Source of the DNA: Mycobacterium sp. 1100029.7
GTDB taxonomy: Bacteria > Actinomycetota > Actinomycetes > Mycobacteriales > Mycobacteriaceae
Direction: 5' to 3'
NCBI RefSeq assembly: GCF_001665235.1
Contig: NZ_LZSC01000005.1
Coordinates: 62,001-126,000 of the forward strand
DNA length: 64,000 nucleotides
The position numbers were made by a program, and so were the translations under genes. A model generated the notes under the pieces. The model was not told the origin of the DNA and searched no databases. It was given only the letters and a program-made list of their open reading frames with translations. Positions 21,149 through 29,333 of this stretch are shown here, one piece after another (positions within the stretch are counted from its first letter, which is position 1; every line of letters begins with the position of its first letter).

Positions 21149-21547
21149 ATGGGGTTCGCGGTGCAGCGGTTCGACCACATTGTGGTCAATTGCAACGATG
21201 TCGAGGCCACCGCCGCGTGGTACGAGCGGGTGCTCGGCATGCGGCGAGAGACTTTCGGACCGTCCAACCGGACGGCGCTGTGCTTCGGCGACCAGAAAAT
21301 CAACCTGCGGCCGTTGGGCGCGCTCTCCGATGACCCGGATTGGGTTACCGGCGCGGTCGAAGCGGCCGGCTCGGAAGACCTGTGCTTCATCACCGATTCC
21401 ACTGCCGACGACGTTCGCGCCCACCTTCTCGCCTGTGGGGTCGAGATCACCGCCGGGCCGGTGACCAAGACCGGCGCGCTGGGGCCGATGACCTCGCACT
21501 ACTGCCGCGACGTCGACGGCAATCTGGTCGAAATCGCCGTCTACTGA
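21149..21547 (+). CDS. VOC-superfamily (glyoxalase-like) protein
   Basis: The 132-residue single-domain protein opens with RFDHIVVNCNDVEATAAWYERVLGMR, the canonical first module of the vicinal-oxygen-chelate fold with its His metal ligand, and closes with CRDVDGNLVEIAVY carrying the Glu ligand. It could be a glyoxalase, fosfomycin-resistance-like or dioxygenase-like protein. AGGAGG precedes ATG 21149. The stop overlaps the convergent cupin gene by seven bases. Confidence 0.85.
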   Translation: MGFAVQRFDHIVVNCNDVEATAAWYERVLGMRRETFGPSNRTALCFGDQKINLRPLGALSDDPDWVTGAVEAAGSEDLCFITDSTADDVRAHLLACGVEITAGPVTKTGALGPMTSHYCRDVDGNLVEIAVY

Positions 21548-22008
21548 CCACTTTCGAGCGCATACAGCGCTGGCAGATTGACCACGATGGCCTCTTGGCT
21601 GCTGCGCGCGATCACCACTTCGGCGATCGTACTCGGGTCCGGGTTCTCTTCGCGGTGCGGCAGATACGGCGGGATGAACACATAGTCGCCGGGTGCGGCG
21701 GTGATGCGCACCTCCTCGACGCCGTCGTGAAACACGAATTCGGGGTTACCGCTTCGCACGTAGATCGCGGTCTCCGAGTCGCCGTGATGGTGGTTGGACG
21801 AGACGGTTGCCGGCAGCGCATGGGTCTCACCCATCCAGAGCTTCGCGGCGCCCACTGACTTGCCGCTGAGGGCGGCAAAGCGCCGCAGCCCCTCGGATTG
21901 CGCGGTGTCGGAGCTGATGTCCGCGGCCTTGATGTGGTGCACCCGACTACGCGCTACCTGTTGTTTGGTGTCTTCGAAGTCTGGGTGAAATCCGTCTGAG
22001 GTTGCCAT
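21541..22008 (-). CDS. Cupin-domain protein
   Basis: The 155-residue protein carries the cupin motif 1 NHHHGDSETAIYV and motif 2 APGDYVFIPPYLPHREEN, giving a metal-binding double-stranded beta-helix. Such small cupins act as isomerases, dioxygenases or sensors. It is the last gene of a minus-strand row, 14 bases after the disulfide oxidoreductase gene. Specific reaction unknown. Confidence 0.82.
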   Translation of the reverse strand: MATSDGFHPDFEDTKQQVARSRVHHIKAADISSDTAQSEGLRRFAALSGKSVGAAKLWMGETHALPATVSSNHHHGDSETAIYVRSGNPEFVFHDGVEEVRITAAPGDYVFIPPYLPHREENPDPSTIAEVVIARSSQEAIVVNLPALYALESGQ

Positions 22009-22022
22009 CTGTGCTCCTGTCG

Positions 22023-23474
22023 CTACGGTGGGTCCGCCGAATCCCGGTAGGCCTCAAGGAGTCTCAGCCACAGCTCACTTACCGTCGGGAAGCATGGCAC
22101 CGCATGCCACAGCCGGTCTATCCCAACCTGGCCGGCGACGGCGATGGTGGCTGAGTGCAACATCTCGGTAGCACCCGGACCGACCAACGTCACCCCGAGC
22201 AGATAGCCGTGATCCTCATCGACAACCATACGTGCTCGGCCGCTGTATCCGTCGGCGTAAAGCTTGGCTCCCGTGACGACTTCACCGATCTCGATGTCCA
22301 CGACGCGTACAGGATGACCGGCCTGGGCGGCCTGTTCGGCAGTCAGACCGACGGCCGCCGCCTCAGGGTCGGTGAAGAAGGCCTGGGGTACCGCGTGGTG
22401 ATCTGCCGTCGTGACGTGGGCACCCCAAGGCTCGAGGTCCAGCGGCGTGCCAGCTGCGCGAGCGGCGATCACCGCTCCGGCGATGCGGCCCTGATACTTG
22501 CCCTGGTGCGTCAACAAGGCTCGATGGTTTACGTCTCCCGCCGCGTAGAGCCAACCGTCCTGGACGGCCGACACTCGGCACGTGTCGTCGACGTCGAGCC
22601 AGTCTCCCGGCGTCAGACCGACCGTCTCCAAGCCGATGTCGTCGGTGAGCGGCGCACGGCCCGTCGCGAAAAGAACCTCATCGACCTGCAATTCGGTGCC
22701 GTCGTCCAATTCCAGGGTGACCGGCCCGGCGGGATCGGGGCGGCGCAGCGCCCGGACCGAAACTCCTACCCGCACATCCACTCCCGCGTCGGCGAGTCCC
22801 CGCCACAAGAGCTCGCCCACAAACGGTTCCATTTTCGGCAGCAGCCGTGATCCGCGCCCAAGCAGCGTCACCGATGACCCAAGCCCGTGCCAGGCAGTCG
22901 CCATTTCGACGCCCACGCCGCCGGCGCCGACGACCGCCAGGTGCGCCGGGACATAGCTGCTATCGGTGGCCTGGCGATTGGTCCACGGCCGGGCCTCGGA
23001 GATGCCGGGCAGGTCAGGCAGGGCGGCCCGGCTTCCGGTGCACACGATGACCGCATGTCGTGCGGTCAGGGCGACGTCCGCGCCGCTCGATGTCGAGACG
23101 GTTACCTGTCGGGCCCCATTCAGCCGGCCGTGCCCGCGCACCAACGTCGCGCCGATTCCGGACACCCAATCCGCCTGACCCGTGTCATCCCAGTTGGTGA
23201 CGTAACGGTTGCGACGGCCGAACACACCAGCCGTGTCGATCGGTCCCGTGACTGCTTCACGCGCTCCGTCGACGCGCCGGACGTCGGCCAACGCGATCAC
23301 TGGGCGCAGCAGTGCCTTACTGGGAACGCAGGCCCAATAGGAGCATTCACCACCGACCAGTTCGCGTTCTACCACCGCGACGCGCAGGCCTCCGGCTCGG
23401 GCGCGCTCGGCGGCATTCTGCCCAATCGGTCCCGCACCCAGCACCACCACGTCGAAATCGTTATCGGAAGCCAT
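22023..23474 (-). CDS. Pyridine nucleotide-disulfide oxidoreductase, Rv0794c-like
   Basis: The 483-residue flavoprotein has the FAD motif VVLGAGPIGQNAAERA, the redox disulfide in GGECSYWACVPSKALLRP (CxxxxC), an NAD(P) motif VVGAGGVGVEMA, and FATGRAP. This is the dihydrolipoamide dehydrogenase/mercuric reductase class. No N-terminal metal-binding domain and no C-terminal Cys-Cys pair is seen, so it is not a standard MerA. Its location upstream of the encapsulin locus matches Rv0794c. Partner substrate unknown. Confidence 0.86.
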   Translation of the reverse strand: MASDNDFDVVVLGAGPIGQNAAERARAGGLRVAVVERELVGGECSYWACVPSKALLRPVIALADVRRVDGAREAVTGPIDTAGVFGRRNRYVTNWDDTGQADWVSGIGATLVRGHGRLNGARQVTVSTSSGADVALTARHAVIVCTGSRAALPDLPGISEARPWTNRQATDSSYVPAHLAVVGAGGVGVEMATAWHGLGSSVTLLGRGSRLLPKMEPFVGELLWRGLADAGVDVRVGVSVRALRRPDPAGPVTLELDDGTELQVDEVLFATGRAPLTDDIGLETVGLTPGDWLDVDDTCRVSAVQDGWLYAAGDVNHRALLTHQGKYQGRIAGAVIAARAAGTPLDLEPWGAHVTTADHHAVPQAFFTDPEAAAVGLTAEQAAQAGHPVRVVDIEIGEVVTGAKLYADGYSGRARMVVDEDHGYLLGVTLVGPGATEMLHSATIAVAGQVGIDRLWHAVPCFPTVSELWLRLLEAYRDSADPP

Positions 23475-23526
23475 GTTCGAAGCCGTCTCGCTTTCCCGTC
23501 GGGTACCAATACGTTCGACAGCCGAC

Positions 23527-24213
23527 TCAGTGGCCGGCGAGGAGATCAGGAAGCTGGCGCAGGTCGCTTGCCACGAAAGTCGGCTGCGGCAGACCCTCGA
23601 TGGGCAGCGGGGAATTTCCGGGGCGGGTGATCAGAGCGGTACGGAAACCGACGCTGTGCGCGCCGAGGAGATCCCACACGTGCGCGGCCACCATCACACA
23701 ATCCGCCGGCGCCACGCCCAGGGCTTCGCAGGCGTATCGATATACCGAAGGCGACGGCTTGAAAGCCCGGCAGGAGTCCACACTCAGCTGTCGCTCGAAG
23801 AAGCCGGCCAGGCCGGCGTGCTCGAGTGGCGTCTGCACGCCGGGGCGGGGTGGTGAATTCGTGAGCGTCGCGAGTCGAAAACCCTTGTCACGCAAGGCAG
23901 CAAGCCCGTCTTCAACATCGGGGTGAGCCGGCATCGTCGACATATGCGACAGTAGGCGATCGACGTTCTCGTCGCTGATGTCCACCCCATGCGTATCGGC
24001 CAGCATGCGCAAGACGCCTTGGCCGATTGTGAAGAAGTCCAGATAATGCTCGGTAAAGGTAACCGTCATCGAGTACGTGACGAGTTGGCCGAACCATTCC
24101 CGCAGCACCCGCTCGTCGCCGAACAACTGCCCGAAAAGCGGTGCGATGGAGTCGATATCAATCAGCGTCTCGTTGACGTCGAAGACAAGTACAGCCGGCG
24201 TGGTCGGCGTCAT
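23527..24213 (-). CDS. Haloacid dehalogenase, type II
   Basis: The 228-residue HAD hydrolase has nucleophile motif VFDVNETLIDID, motif II TLTNSP, a conserved Lys in FKPSPSVY, and MVAAHVWDLLGA typical of L-2-haloacid dehalogenases. The family swaps halide for hydroxyl on short 2-haloacids, though many members act on phosphates. ATG 24213 has AAGGAGG upstream and shares one base with the stop of the TMEM175-type gene (TAATG), so the two are coupled. Confidence 0.85.
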   Translation of the reverse strand: MTPTTPAVLVFDVNETLIDIDSIAPLFGQLFGDERVLREWFGQLVTYSMTVTFTEHYLDFFTIGQGVLRMLADTHGVDISDENVDRLLSHMSTMPAHPDVEDGLAALRDKGFRLATLTNSPPRPGVQTPLEHAGLAGFFERQLSVDSCRAFKPSPSVYRYACEALGVAPADCVMVAAHVWDLLGAHSVGFRTALITRPGNSPLPIEGLPQPTFVASDLRQLPDLLAGH

Positions 24214-24806
24214 TACTGGTCGGCCTCCTTGTGATCTGGGATGTCTGGCCGGAGGTACCCCATCAGGCATAGGCAAATCAACGCCATTGCGGGGACCGGC
24301 CATCGGACTGCGACAAACGCGGCCGCCGCGAAGACGAAGATCGTGGTGAATGATCTCATCCGCAGCAGCCTGCGCAACCGGTGCGAAACATCTTCGTGGG
24401 CAGGACGATCGATGACCTCGGTGCACAGCGCGATATAGGTGACGTTGACGAGTACAAAGATGGAGGCATATATGACCACCGGCGCACCCGCGAGCCTGCT
24501 GTCGGCGATCCACTCGGTGGCGAAGGGTATCAGCGACACCGAGAAGAGATGCGCAAAGTTCGACCACACCAACCGCGGCGTTGCCGCCTGCGCGTACCCG
24601 AACAAGTGGTGATGGTTGACCCAGACAATTGCGATGAACAGGTAGCTGACCACGTAGCTGAGCCCGGTGGGCCACAGCGGTAGCAGGGCGCTGAAAGAGT
24701 GGGCACTCGGTGGTCGCAGCTCCAACACCAAAATGGTGATGATAACGGCGAAGACGCCGTCGGAGAATGTCTGCACCCGTTCCGGACTGGCTTTGCGCAC
24801 CACCAT
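24213..24806 (-). CDS. TMEM175-family potassium channel-like protein
   Basis: The 197-residue membrane protein begins with RVQTFSDGVFAVIITILVLEL, matching the FSDGVFAIxxTLLVLEL signature of prokaryotic TMEM175 (DUF1211) channels. Six hydrophobic segments follow, with VNHHHLF in the second. Prokaryotic members form tetrameric potassium-leak channels. ATG 24806 overlaps the DUF427 gene stop (TGATG) and its own stop touches the dehalogenase ATG. Confidence 0.85.
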   Translation of the reverse strand: MVVRKASPERVQTFSDGVFAVIITILVLELRPPSAHSFSALLPLWPTGLSYVVSYLFIAIVWVNHHHLFGYAQAATPRLVWSNFAHLFSVSLIPFATEWIADSRLAGAPVVIYASIFVLVNVTYIALCTEVIDRPAHEDVSHRLRRLLRMRSFTTIFVFAAAAFVAVRWPVPAMALICLCLMGYLRPDIPDHKEADQ

Positions 24807-25684
24807 CAAATGGGTCCCGGTGGTGTTTTCGCGAGTACTTCGTCGGTGTCGAGTCCCCGGTCGACGCCGTGCGGGATCACGGTTTGACCGGGTTCGAGAT
24901 GCAGCTGCCTGCCGTCGAGGTAAACGTCGATCTTGTCTGGTTCGAAGGACACCAGGTCGCGCACCCGAATCACTTCCGTCCAGGCATCCACATAGGACCA
25001 GGCTGCACGTTTGTGCGTTCCGACGTCGTAGTACGAAGCGATGCCCTTGTATGGGCAAAATGTTTGTCCGTCAACCGGTTTGAGACATGACACTTCGATG
25101 TCTTGGCGGGGTACGTACCAGCGTGGTGCAAACCCGGACTCGTACAGGGCCAGGGGGTGTTGGGTATCGGCTATCAGCCGTTTTCCGTCTCGGACGACTA
25201 GATGTCGCGAGGTAGAACGAATGTCGATGCGGTGGTAGGCGTCGGCGGCATGCCCGACGATGCGTTCGTCCTCTTCGTAGAAGGCGTCCATCGCGCGCCA
25301 GGCGAACGCCACTCGACCGTGCAGGACCCTGGCGTGCGGCGGCAATGCGCAGTGTTGCCACCCTGCGTGGTGTGTCTCGTTCGTCGAAATTCGAACGGTA
25401 AACCATCGGGTGTCACCCAGGTCCTGGTGTTGAGTCACTCGGTCCTCGGGCACCAGGACGCCTGCTTCGATGTCACTCTCGGGAAAGTAGGCCACCGGAT
25501 AACGGCCCGGATCGTGTAGCAAAACGACGTCTTCGCTGTCGGCGATCCACTTGTCCCCAAATCGGACACGCATGCGGCGGCGCAGCGGCTCGGCGAACAG
25601 AAGCCGCGAGGGCATTGGTTGCTCGGTGAGGAAGTGGCCGACCGACCCGGTAGCCAGCGGTCCTTGCTGCCATGCCAATCCCAT
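24806..25684 (-). CDS. Double-DUF427 protein
   Basis: The 292-residue protein holds two DUF427 units, about residues 30–150 and 160–265. The first has WIADSEDVVLLHD and PVAYFPESDI; the second has LIADTQHPLALYES, WYVPRQDI and FCPYKGIASYYDV. DUF427 is a small beta-rich fold of uncertain role. It starts a tight minus-strand operon with the TMEM175-type channel and haloacid dehalogenase (one-base overlaps). Confidence 0.8.
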   Translation of the reverse strand: MGLAWQQGPLATGSVGHFLTEQPMPSRLLFAEPLRRRMRVRFGDKWIADSEDVVLLHDPGRYPVAYFPESDIEAGVLVPEDRVTQHQDLGDTRWFTVRISTNETHHAGWQHCALPPHARVLHGRVAFAWRAMDAFYEEDERIVGHAADAYHRIDIRSTSRHLVVRDGKRLIADTQHPLALYESGFAPRWYVPRQDIEVSCLKPVDGQTFCPYKGIASYYDVGTHKRAAWSYVDAWTEVIRVRDLVSFEPDKIDVYLDGRQLHLEPGQTVIPHGVDRGLDTDEVLAKTPPGPI

Positions 25685-25730
25685 TGTGACGCCCCCTCTT
25701 CGCGCATTTTACTCGGTATGGCGCCCGCGT

Positions 25731-26783
25731 TCAGTCCATGACGACGACTATCTTGCCGCCCGCTTCTCCGGACTCCGCGACCCGGTGAGCTTCGCGAATG
25801 TCGTCGAATGAGAACACGCCCGCCGGCTTGGCGTCGAGCTTGCCCTCGGCGATCTGTCGGGCGATGTCGCTCAACGGGATGCCGGATACTTCGAAGCCCG
25901 GATTACCGAAGACGGGACTGGCGAAGAAGCTGAAACTCACGCCGCTGGCCATGCGCGCCAACGGGTTGAAATCGCGGATGGGTGCAAGGCCGCCCAACCA
26001 TCCCGCCAGGCAAGCGGTGCCGCCGACCCGCAGCATGTCCAGGGAATCGAGGATGGTGCTGTTCCCGACGAGATCGAGGACCGCGTCGATCTGCTTGGCC
26101 TCGGCGATGTGTGCGGCGAGGTCGGGCCGCTCCAGCTCGACGCGAGCAGCCCCGAGTTCTTCCAGCATTGCGAACCGCTGTTGGCTACGCGCGGTCGCTA
26201 TCACATGGGCACCGGTGAGGACTGCCATCTTGAGTGCGGCCTGTCCCAGCGCCGACGTCGCGCCGCGGATGACCAACGTCTGTCCCGCTGTCAGCTTGAG
26301 GTTGCGGTATAGGCAGGTCCAGGACGTCGCATACGTTTCCGGGAGCGCCGCCAATTGCGCCCACGGCAAATCGGATTCGATCTGGGTGACGTTCGCCGCG
26401 CGTACCCGCGTGTATTCGGCGTAACTGCCGTTGATGGTTCGTCCCAAACCACCCATCAGCGCCGCGACTTTGGCGCCGACGGGAAACTCACCGCCCGGGC
26501 ACGAGTCGACGATGCCGACGCATTCGATGCCGCTGACTTCGGCCGCCTCGGCCCACTCGCCACGCCGCATGTGGATTTCGGCGTGGTTGATGCCGAAGGC
26601 CTTGACCGCGATGACCACTTCGCCGTCTTTGGGCAGTGGTTTGGGGATTTCGGTGTGCACCAGACGATCGAGGCCACCGAAACCCGTCAGGATGATGGCA
26701 CGCATGGTGTCCCCGCCGGGTTGCTCGCGTACCACGGCCGGTGCCGTCGGCAAGGTGACGGTGCTATCGCTGGTGGTGCTCAT
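25731..26783 (-). CDS. Quinone oxidoreductase-like MDR-family enzyme
   Basis: The medium-chain dehydrogenase/reductase is 350 residues from ATG 26783; ATG 26705 (MRAIILTGFGG) begins the conserved part and is a good alternative. The NADPH-site region is TLVIRGATSALGQAALKMA, and no zinc-binding Cys cluster is seen, so it is of the quinone reductase/enoyl reductase type. It lies downstream of the two tandem TetR genes, separated from them by two copies of a TGGG-N8-CCCA palindrome, and is therefore probably repressed by them. Confidence 0.85.
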   Translation of the reverse strand: MSTTSDSTVTLPTAPAVVREQPGGDTMRAIILTGFGGLDRLVHTEIPKPLPKDGEVVIAVKAFGINHAEIHMRRGEWAEAAEVSGIECVGIVDSCPGGEFPVGAKVAALMGGLGRTINGSYAEYTRVRAANVTQIESDLPWAQLAALPETYATSWTCLYRNLKLTAGQTLVIRGATSALGQAALKMAVLTGAHVIATARSQQRFAMLEELGAARVELERPDLAAHIAEAKQIDAVLDLVGNSTILDSLDMLRVGGTACLAGWLGGLAPIRDFNPLARMASGVSFSFFASPVFGNPGFEVSGIPLSDIARQIAEGKLDAKPAGVFSFDDIREAHRVAESGEAGGKIVVVMD

Positions 26784-26820
26784 TGAGCCTGCCTAGATGT
26801 CGACGAGGGCCGCGCAATAA

Positions 26821-26836
26821 TGGGCCGTATAACCCA
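26821..26836. promoter_or_regulatory. TGGG-N8-CCCA operator, site 1
   Basis: TGGGCCGTATAACCCA lies 37 bases upstream of the quinone oxidoreductase start. Its core nearly repeats site 5 (TGGGCCGGGCAACCCA). Inferred target of the adjacent tandem TetR proteins. Confidence 0.6.
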
Positions 26837-26842
26837 GTATTA

Positions 26843-26858
26843 TGGGTGGATCGGCCCA
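26843..26858. promoter_or_regulatory. TGGG-N8-CCCA operator, site 2
   Basis: TGGGTGGATCGGCCCA follows site 1 with centres 22 bases apart, i.e. two helical turns, in the same gap between the second TetR gene and the oxidoreductase. Confidence 0.55.
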
Positions 26859-26865
26859 AACATGT

Positions 26866-27531
26866 CTAGCCCTTGCGCCCCTCGAGCTTGCGTCGCGTCG
26901 GTGCGGCCTTGTGCGGTGCCGCGGCGAAGGAGCGAACGTAGTCGACGGCGGCGTTGACCGCGACGCGCAGTGGTGCGGCGTCACCGGTGGCATGCGTGAT
27001 CATCGCCCCACCCTGATGCGCGATGACCAGCGAGGCTGCCAGGTGCCGAGGATCGGCGTCGGGCCGCAGCTCGCCCCGGTTGCGCATCGTCGTCAAGCCG
27101 GTCACAAACAGGTCGAGCCAGACGTCATAGCCGTCCGCAAGCTCGTCGCGGACCTCGTCGTCGGCCTCGATCAGTTCGCCGGCCAGGGAACCGTAGACGC
27201 ATCCCCCGAGCCGGTAGACGGTGTCGATGTCGTCGATGCAGGCATCAGCCCATGCTCGAAGATCCGCAATGCTGTCCAGCGCGCCGAGTCGCGGCTGGGT
27301 ATGAAATTCGACCACGTTATCGCGGCGGGCGGCGATCACCTCGCGGGTCAGATCGCGTTTATCGCGAAAGTAATGCGAGATCTGCGATCCGCTCACGCCG
27401 GCGCCACTGCGCACCTCGTCGATGCTGGTGTTGGCTACGCCGCGCTCGAACATCAGCCGCGCGGCGATGTCGATGATGCGGGCCCGGGTGGCCTGTCCTT
27501 TGCGGGTGAACCGCGGCTTGTCGTCGGTCAC
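26866..27531 (-). CDS. TetR-family regulator, tandem copy 2
   Basis: The 221-residue repressor has HTH SIDEVRSGAGVSGSQISHYF and a ligand domain ending in a basic tail. Its recognition helix VSGSQ is identical to the neighbouring paralogue, suggesting a shared operator. GTG 27531 overlaps the upstream TetR stop (GTGA), so the two are translated together. The C-terminal domain resembles TetR_C groups that bind small organic effectors. Confidence 0.88.
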   Translation of the reverse strand: MTDDKPRFTRKGQATRARIIDIAARLMFERGVANTSIDEVRSGAGVSGSQISHYFRDKRDLTREVIAARRDNVVEFHTQPRLGALDSIADLRAWADACIDDIDTVYRLGGCVYGSLAGELIEADDEVRDELADGYDVWLDLFVTGLTTMRNRGELRPDADPRHLAASLVIAHQGGAMITHATGDAAPLRVAVNAAVDYVRSFAAAPHKAAPTRRKLEGRKG

Positions 27532-28229
27532 GTTGTCGCCCTTGGCTTCGCGCGCCGGGCACGCGGGCGTCGCGCGGGCCGCGGGGTGCGCTCGTCGGGG
27601 TCGGAGGCGAACATTCGCAGATAATTGACCGCGAATCGGGTGGCGTCGGCGTGCGGCCACGCCGCCCGATACGTGAAAGCCAGCGTGCCGCCGCCCTGAT
27701 GAACGCTGACGATGGTTAGAGCCAACTCTCGTGCATCAGCGTCGTGCGTCAGGACCCCGCGATCCTTCATCCGCTGGATCGCCTGCTCGAGCAGCTCGAC
27801 CCACTGCCAGTAGCCCGTCGCCAGCGTGGCACGCGTTACGTCGTCGGACTTGGCCAACTGCGCGGTGAGCGCGTGGTATGTCGGTGTGCCACCGGATGTC
27901 CCGATGCGTCGCAGATAACGCATGTTCAGGTCGATCCACCGCTCGAAGTCCTCGAACGAGTCCAGGCCCCGCAGCTGTGGCTGGCGGTGGAAATCAAGAA
28001 CCACGCCGATCTGGCGTCGGATCACCGCGCGAATCAGGGCGCTCTTGTCGGCGAAATAGTGCGCGAGCTGAGAACCGCTGACCGATGCGGCCTTGCGGAC
28101 ATTGTCCATGTTCGAGGCCGACAGGCCTTCGGTCACGATGAGTTGGGCGGCCACTTGCACGATCCGGTCGCGGGTGGCACGCCCCTTGGCGGTCAACCGT
28201 TGTTCGTCGCGAACATCGGGATGGGCCAT
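27528..28229 (-). CDS. TetR-family regulator, tandem copy 1
   Basis: The 233-residue regulator has HTH NMDNVRKAASVSGSQLAHYF. Residues after the HTH (FHRQPQLRGLDSFEDFERW) align with FHTQPRLGALDSIADLRAW in copy 2, so the pair arose by duplication. The last 20 residues are an Arg/Pro/Lys-rich tail. A TGGG-N8-CCCA site lies 34 bases upstream of its ATG. It is coupled to copy 2 by a GTGA overlap, so a heterodimer is possible. Confidence 0.88.
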   Translation of the reverse strand: MAHPDVRDEQRLTAKGRATRDRIVQVAAQLIVTEGLSASNMDNVRKAASVSGSQLAHYFADKSALIRAVIRRQIGVVLDFHRQPQLRGLDSFEDFERWIDLNMRYLRRIGTSGGTPTYHALTAQLAKSDDVTRATLATGYWQWVELLEQAIQRMKDRGVLTHDADARELALTIVSVHQGGGTLAFTYRAAWPHADATRFAVNYLRMFASDPDERTPRPARRPRARRAKPRATT

Positions 28230-28262
28230 CGCGTCAGGCTAACCCGCGACCAGCGCCGATTA

Positions 28263-28278
28263 TGGGATCTGCAGCCCA
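28263..28278. promoter_or_regulatory. TGGG-N8-CCCA operator, site 3
   Basis: TGGGATCTGCAGCCCA lies between the hydrolase stop and the first TetR start, positioned for autoregulation. It resembles site 4 (TGGGATGTGCATCCCA) at 13 of 16 bases. Confidence 0.6.
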
Positions 28279-28300
28279 TTCGGCGCGGCTGCGGGCCCGG

Positions 28301-29170
28301 TCAGGCGGGCAGGCGTTCCTCGAGGAAGGCGCGGATGAGGCCGACGACCTCGTCGAGCGCGGACTCCAGCAGGAAATGTCCACCGTCGAGCAGGTGAATG
28401 CGCGCGTCGGGCAGGTCGTCGGTAAATGCTTGGGCGCCGGCCGGTCCGAAGATCTCGTCACCGCGCCCCCATACCGCGAGCAACGGAACCTTGCTGGCGC
28501 GGAAGTATTCGTGCACCCGCGGATACATCGGCGGGTTGGTGGCGTAGTCGCGGAACAACTTGAGCTGCACCCGGTCATTGCCGGGCCGGGACAACAAGGC
28601 GTGGTCGTGGTGCCAGCATTCGGGGTCCACCAGCGTCTCGTCGGCCACGCCGGTCAGGTACTGCCAGCGCGTCGCGTCCAGACTGAGGAACTGGCGAAGT
28701 GGAGCTTCGGTCTGCTCGGTGGGCGCGTCCTGATATGCCCGCACGCCCTTCCAGAAGTGTTGCACGAAACCGGCGTCGTAGGCATTGCCGCTCTGGGTGA
28801 TGATCGCGGTGATGGCGGACGGGTCACGCAGGGCCAGGCGCCAGCCGATGGGGGCGCCGTAGTCCTGGACGTAAATCGCGTAGCGGTCGACGCCCAGGCT
28901 GCGCAGCAAGCCTGCGGTCAGGTCGGTGAGGGCGTCGAAGGTGTAGTCGAACTCCGTGACGGCGGGCGCGTCGGAGAATCCGAAGCCCAAATGGTCCGGC
29001 GCTATCACGTGGTACCGGTCGGCAAGCGCCGGGATGAGATTGCGGAACATGAAGGAGCTGGTCGGAAATCCGTGCAGCAGCACCAGGGTGGGGGCCGCAG
29101 TGTCGCCGGCTTCGCGGAAGAACAGCCGATGCCCGTCGACGGTCGCGTAACGATGATGTACAGCCGGCAT
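28301..29170 (-). CDS. Alpha/beta hydrolase, epoxide hydrolase/haloalkane dehalogenase type
   Basis: The 289-residue protein has the oxyanion motif LLHGFPTSSFMFRN (HGxP), an Asp nucleophile in YVQDYGAPIGW, a charge-relay acid after GRGDEIFGP, and the catalytic His in DGGHFLLES. An Asp nucleophile instead of Ser marks epoxide hydrolases and haloalkane dehalogenases. ATG 29170 follows a GATCGCTCCTG region (complement holds CAGGAGC). It is first in a minus-strand row with the two TetR genes and the oxidoreductase, and divergent from the SDR/MOSC genes. Confidence 0.87.
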   Translation of the reverse strand: MPAVHHRYATVDGHRLFFREAGDTAAPTLVLLHGFPTSSFMFRNLIPALADRYHVIAPDHLGFGFSDAPAVTEFDYTFDALTDLTAGLLRSLGVDRYAIYVQDYGAPIGWRLALRDPSAITAIITQSGNAYDAGFVQHFWKGVRAYQDAPTEQTEAPLRQFLSLDATRWQYLTGVADETLVDPECWHHDHALLSRPGNDRVQLKLFRDYATNPPMYPRVHEYFRASKVPLLAVWGRGDEIFGPAGAQAFTDDLPDARIHLLDGGHFLLESALDEVVGLIRAFLEERLPA

Positions 29171-29202
29171 GAGATCGCTCCTGTGATACGGGCCCGGGAT
29201 TC

Positions 29203-29218
29203 TGGGATGTGCATCCCA
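29203..29218. promoter_or_regulatory. TGGG-N8-CCCA operator, site 4
   Basis: TGGGATGTGCATCCCA is the best palindrome of the five: seven-base arms CTGGGAT/ATCCCAG flank a four-base centre. It lies 33 bases upstream of the hydrolase start. Confidence 0.65.
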
Positions 29219-29290
29219 GTATGCACCCATACCCGCGGTGCGCAAGACGGGGGCACCGGAATAGACCCGCCGGCGTCGCAGCGCATATTC

Positions 29291-29306
29291 TGGGCCGGGC
29301 AACCCA
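29291..29306. promoter_or_regulatory. TGGG-N8-CCCA operator, site 5
   Basis: TGGGCCGGGCAACCCA lies 27 bases upstream of the divergent SDR gene's GTG, and shares the preceding ATTC with site 4. Confidence 0.6.
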
Positions 29307-29333
29307 ATTTTCGCGCTACGCGAAGGAGCATTC

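Noticed and set aside
22023..23474. Disulfide oxidoreductase as mercuric reductase
   Set aside because: No N-terminal heavy-metal domain, no C-terminal Cys pair, and no mer genes nearby.
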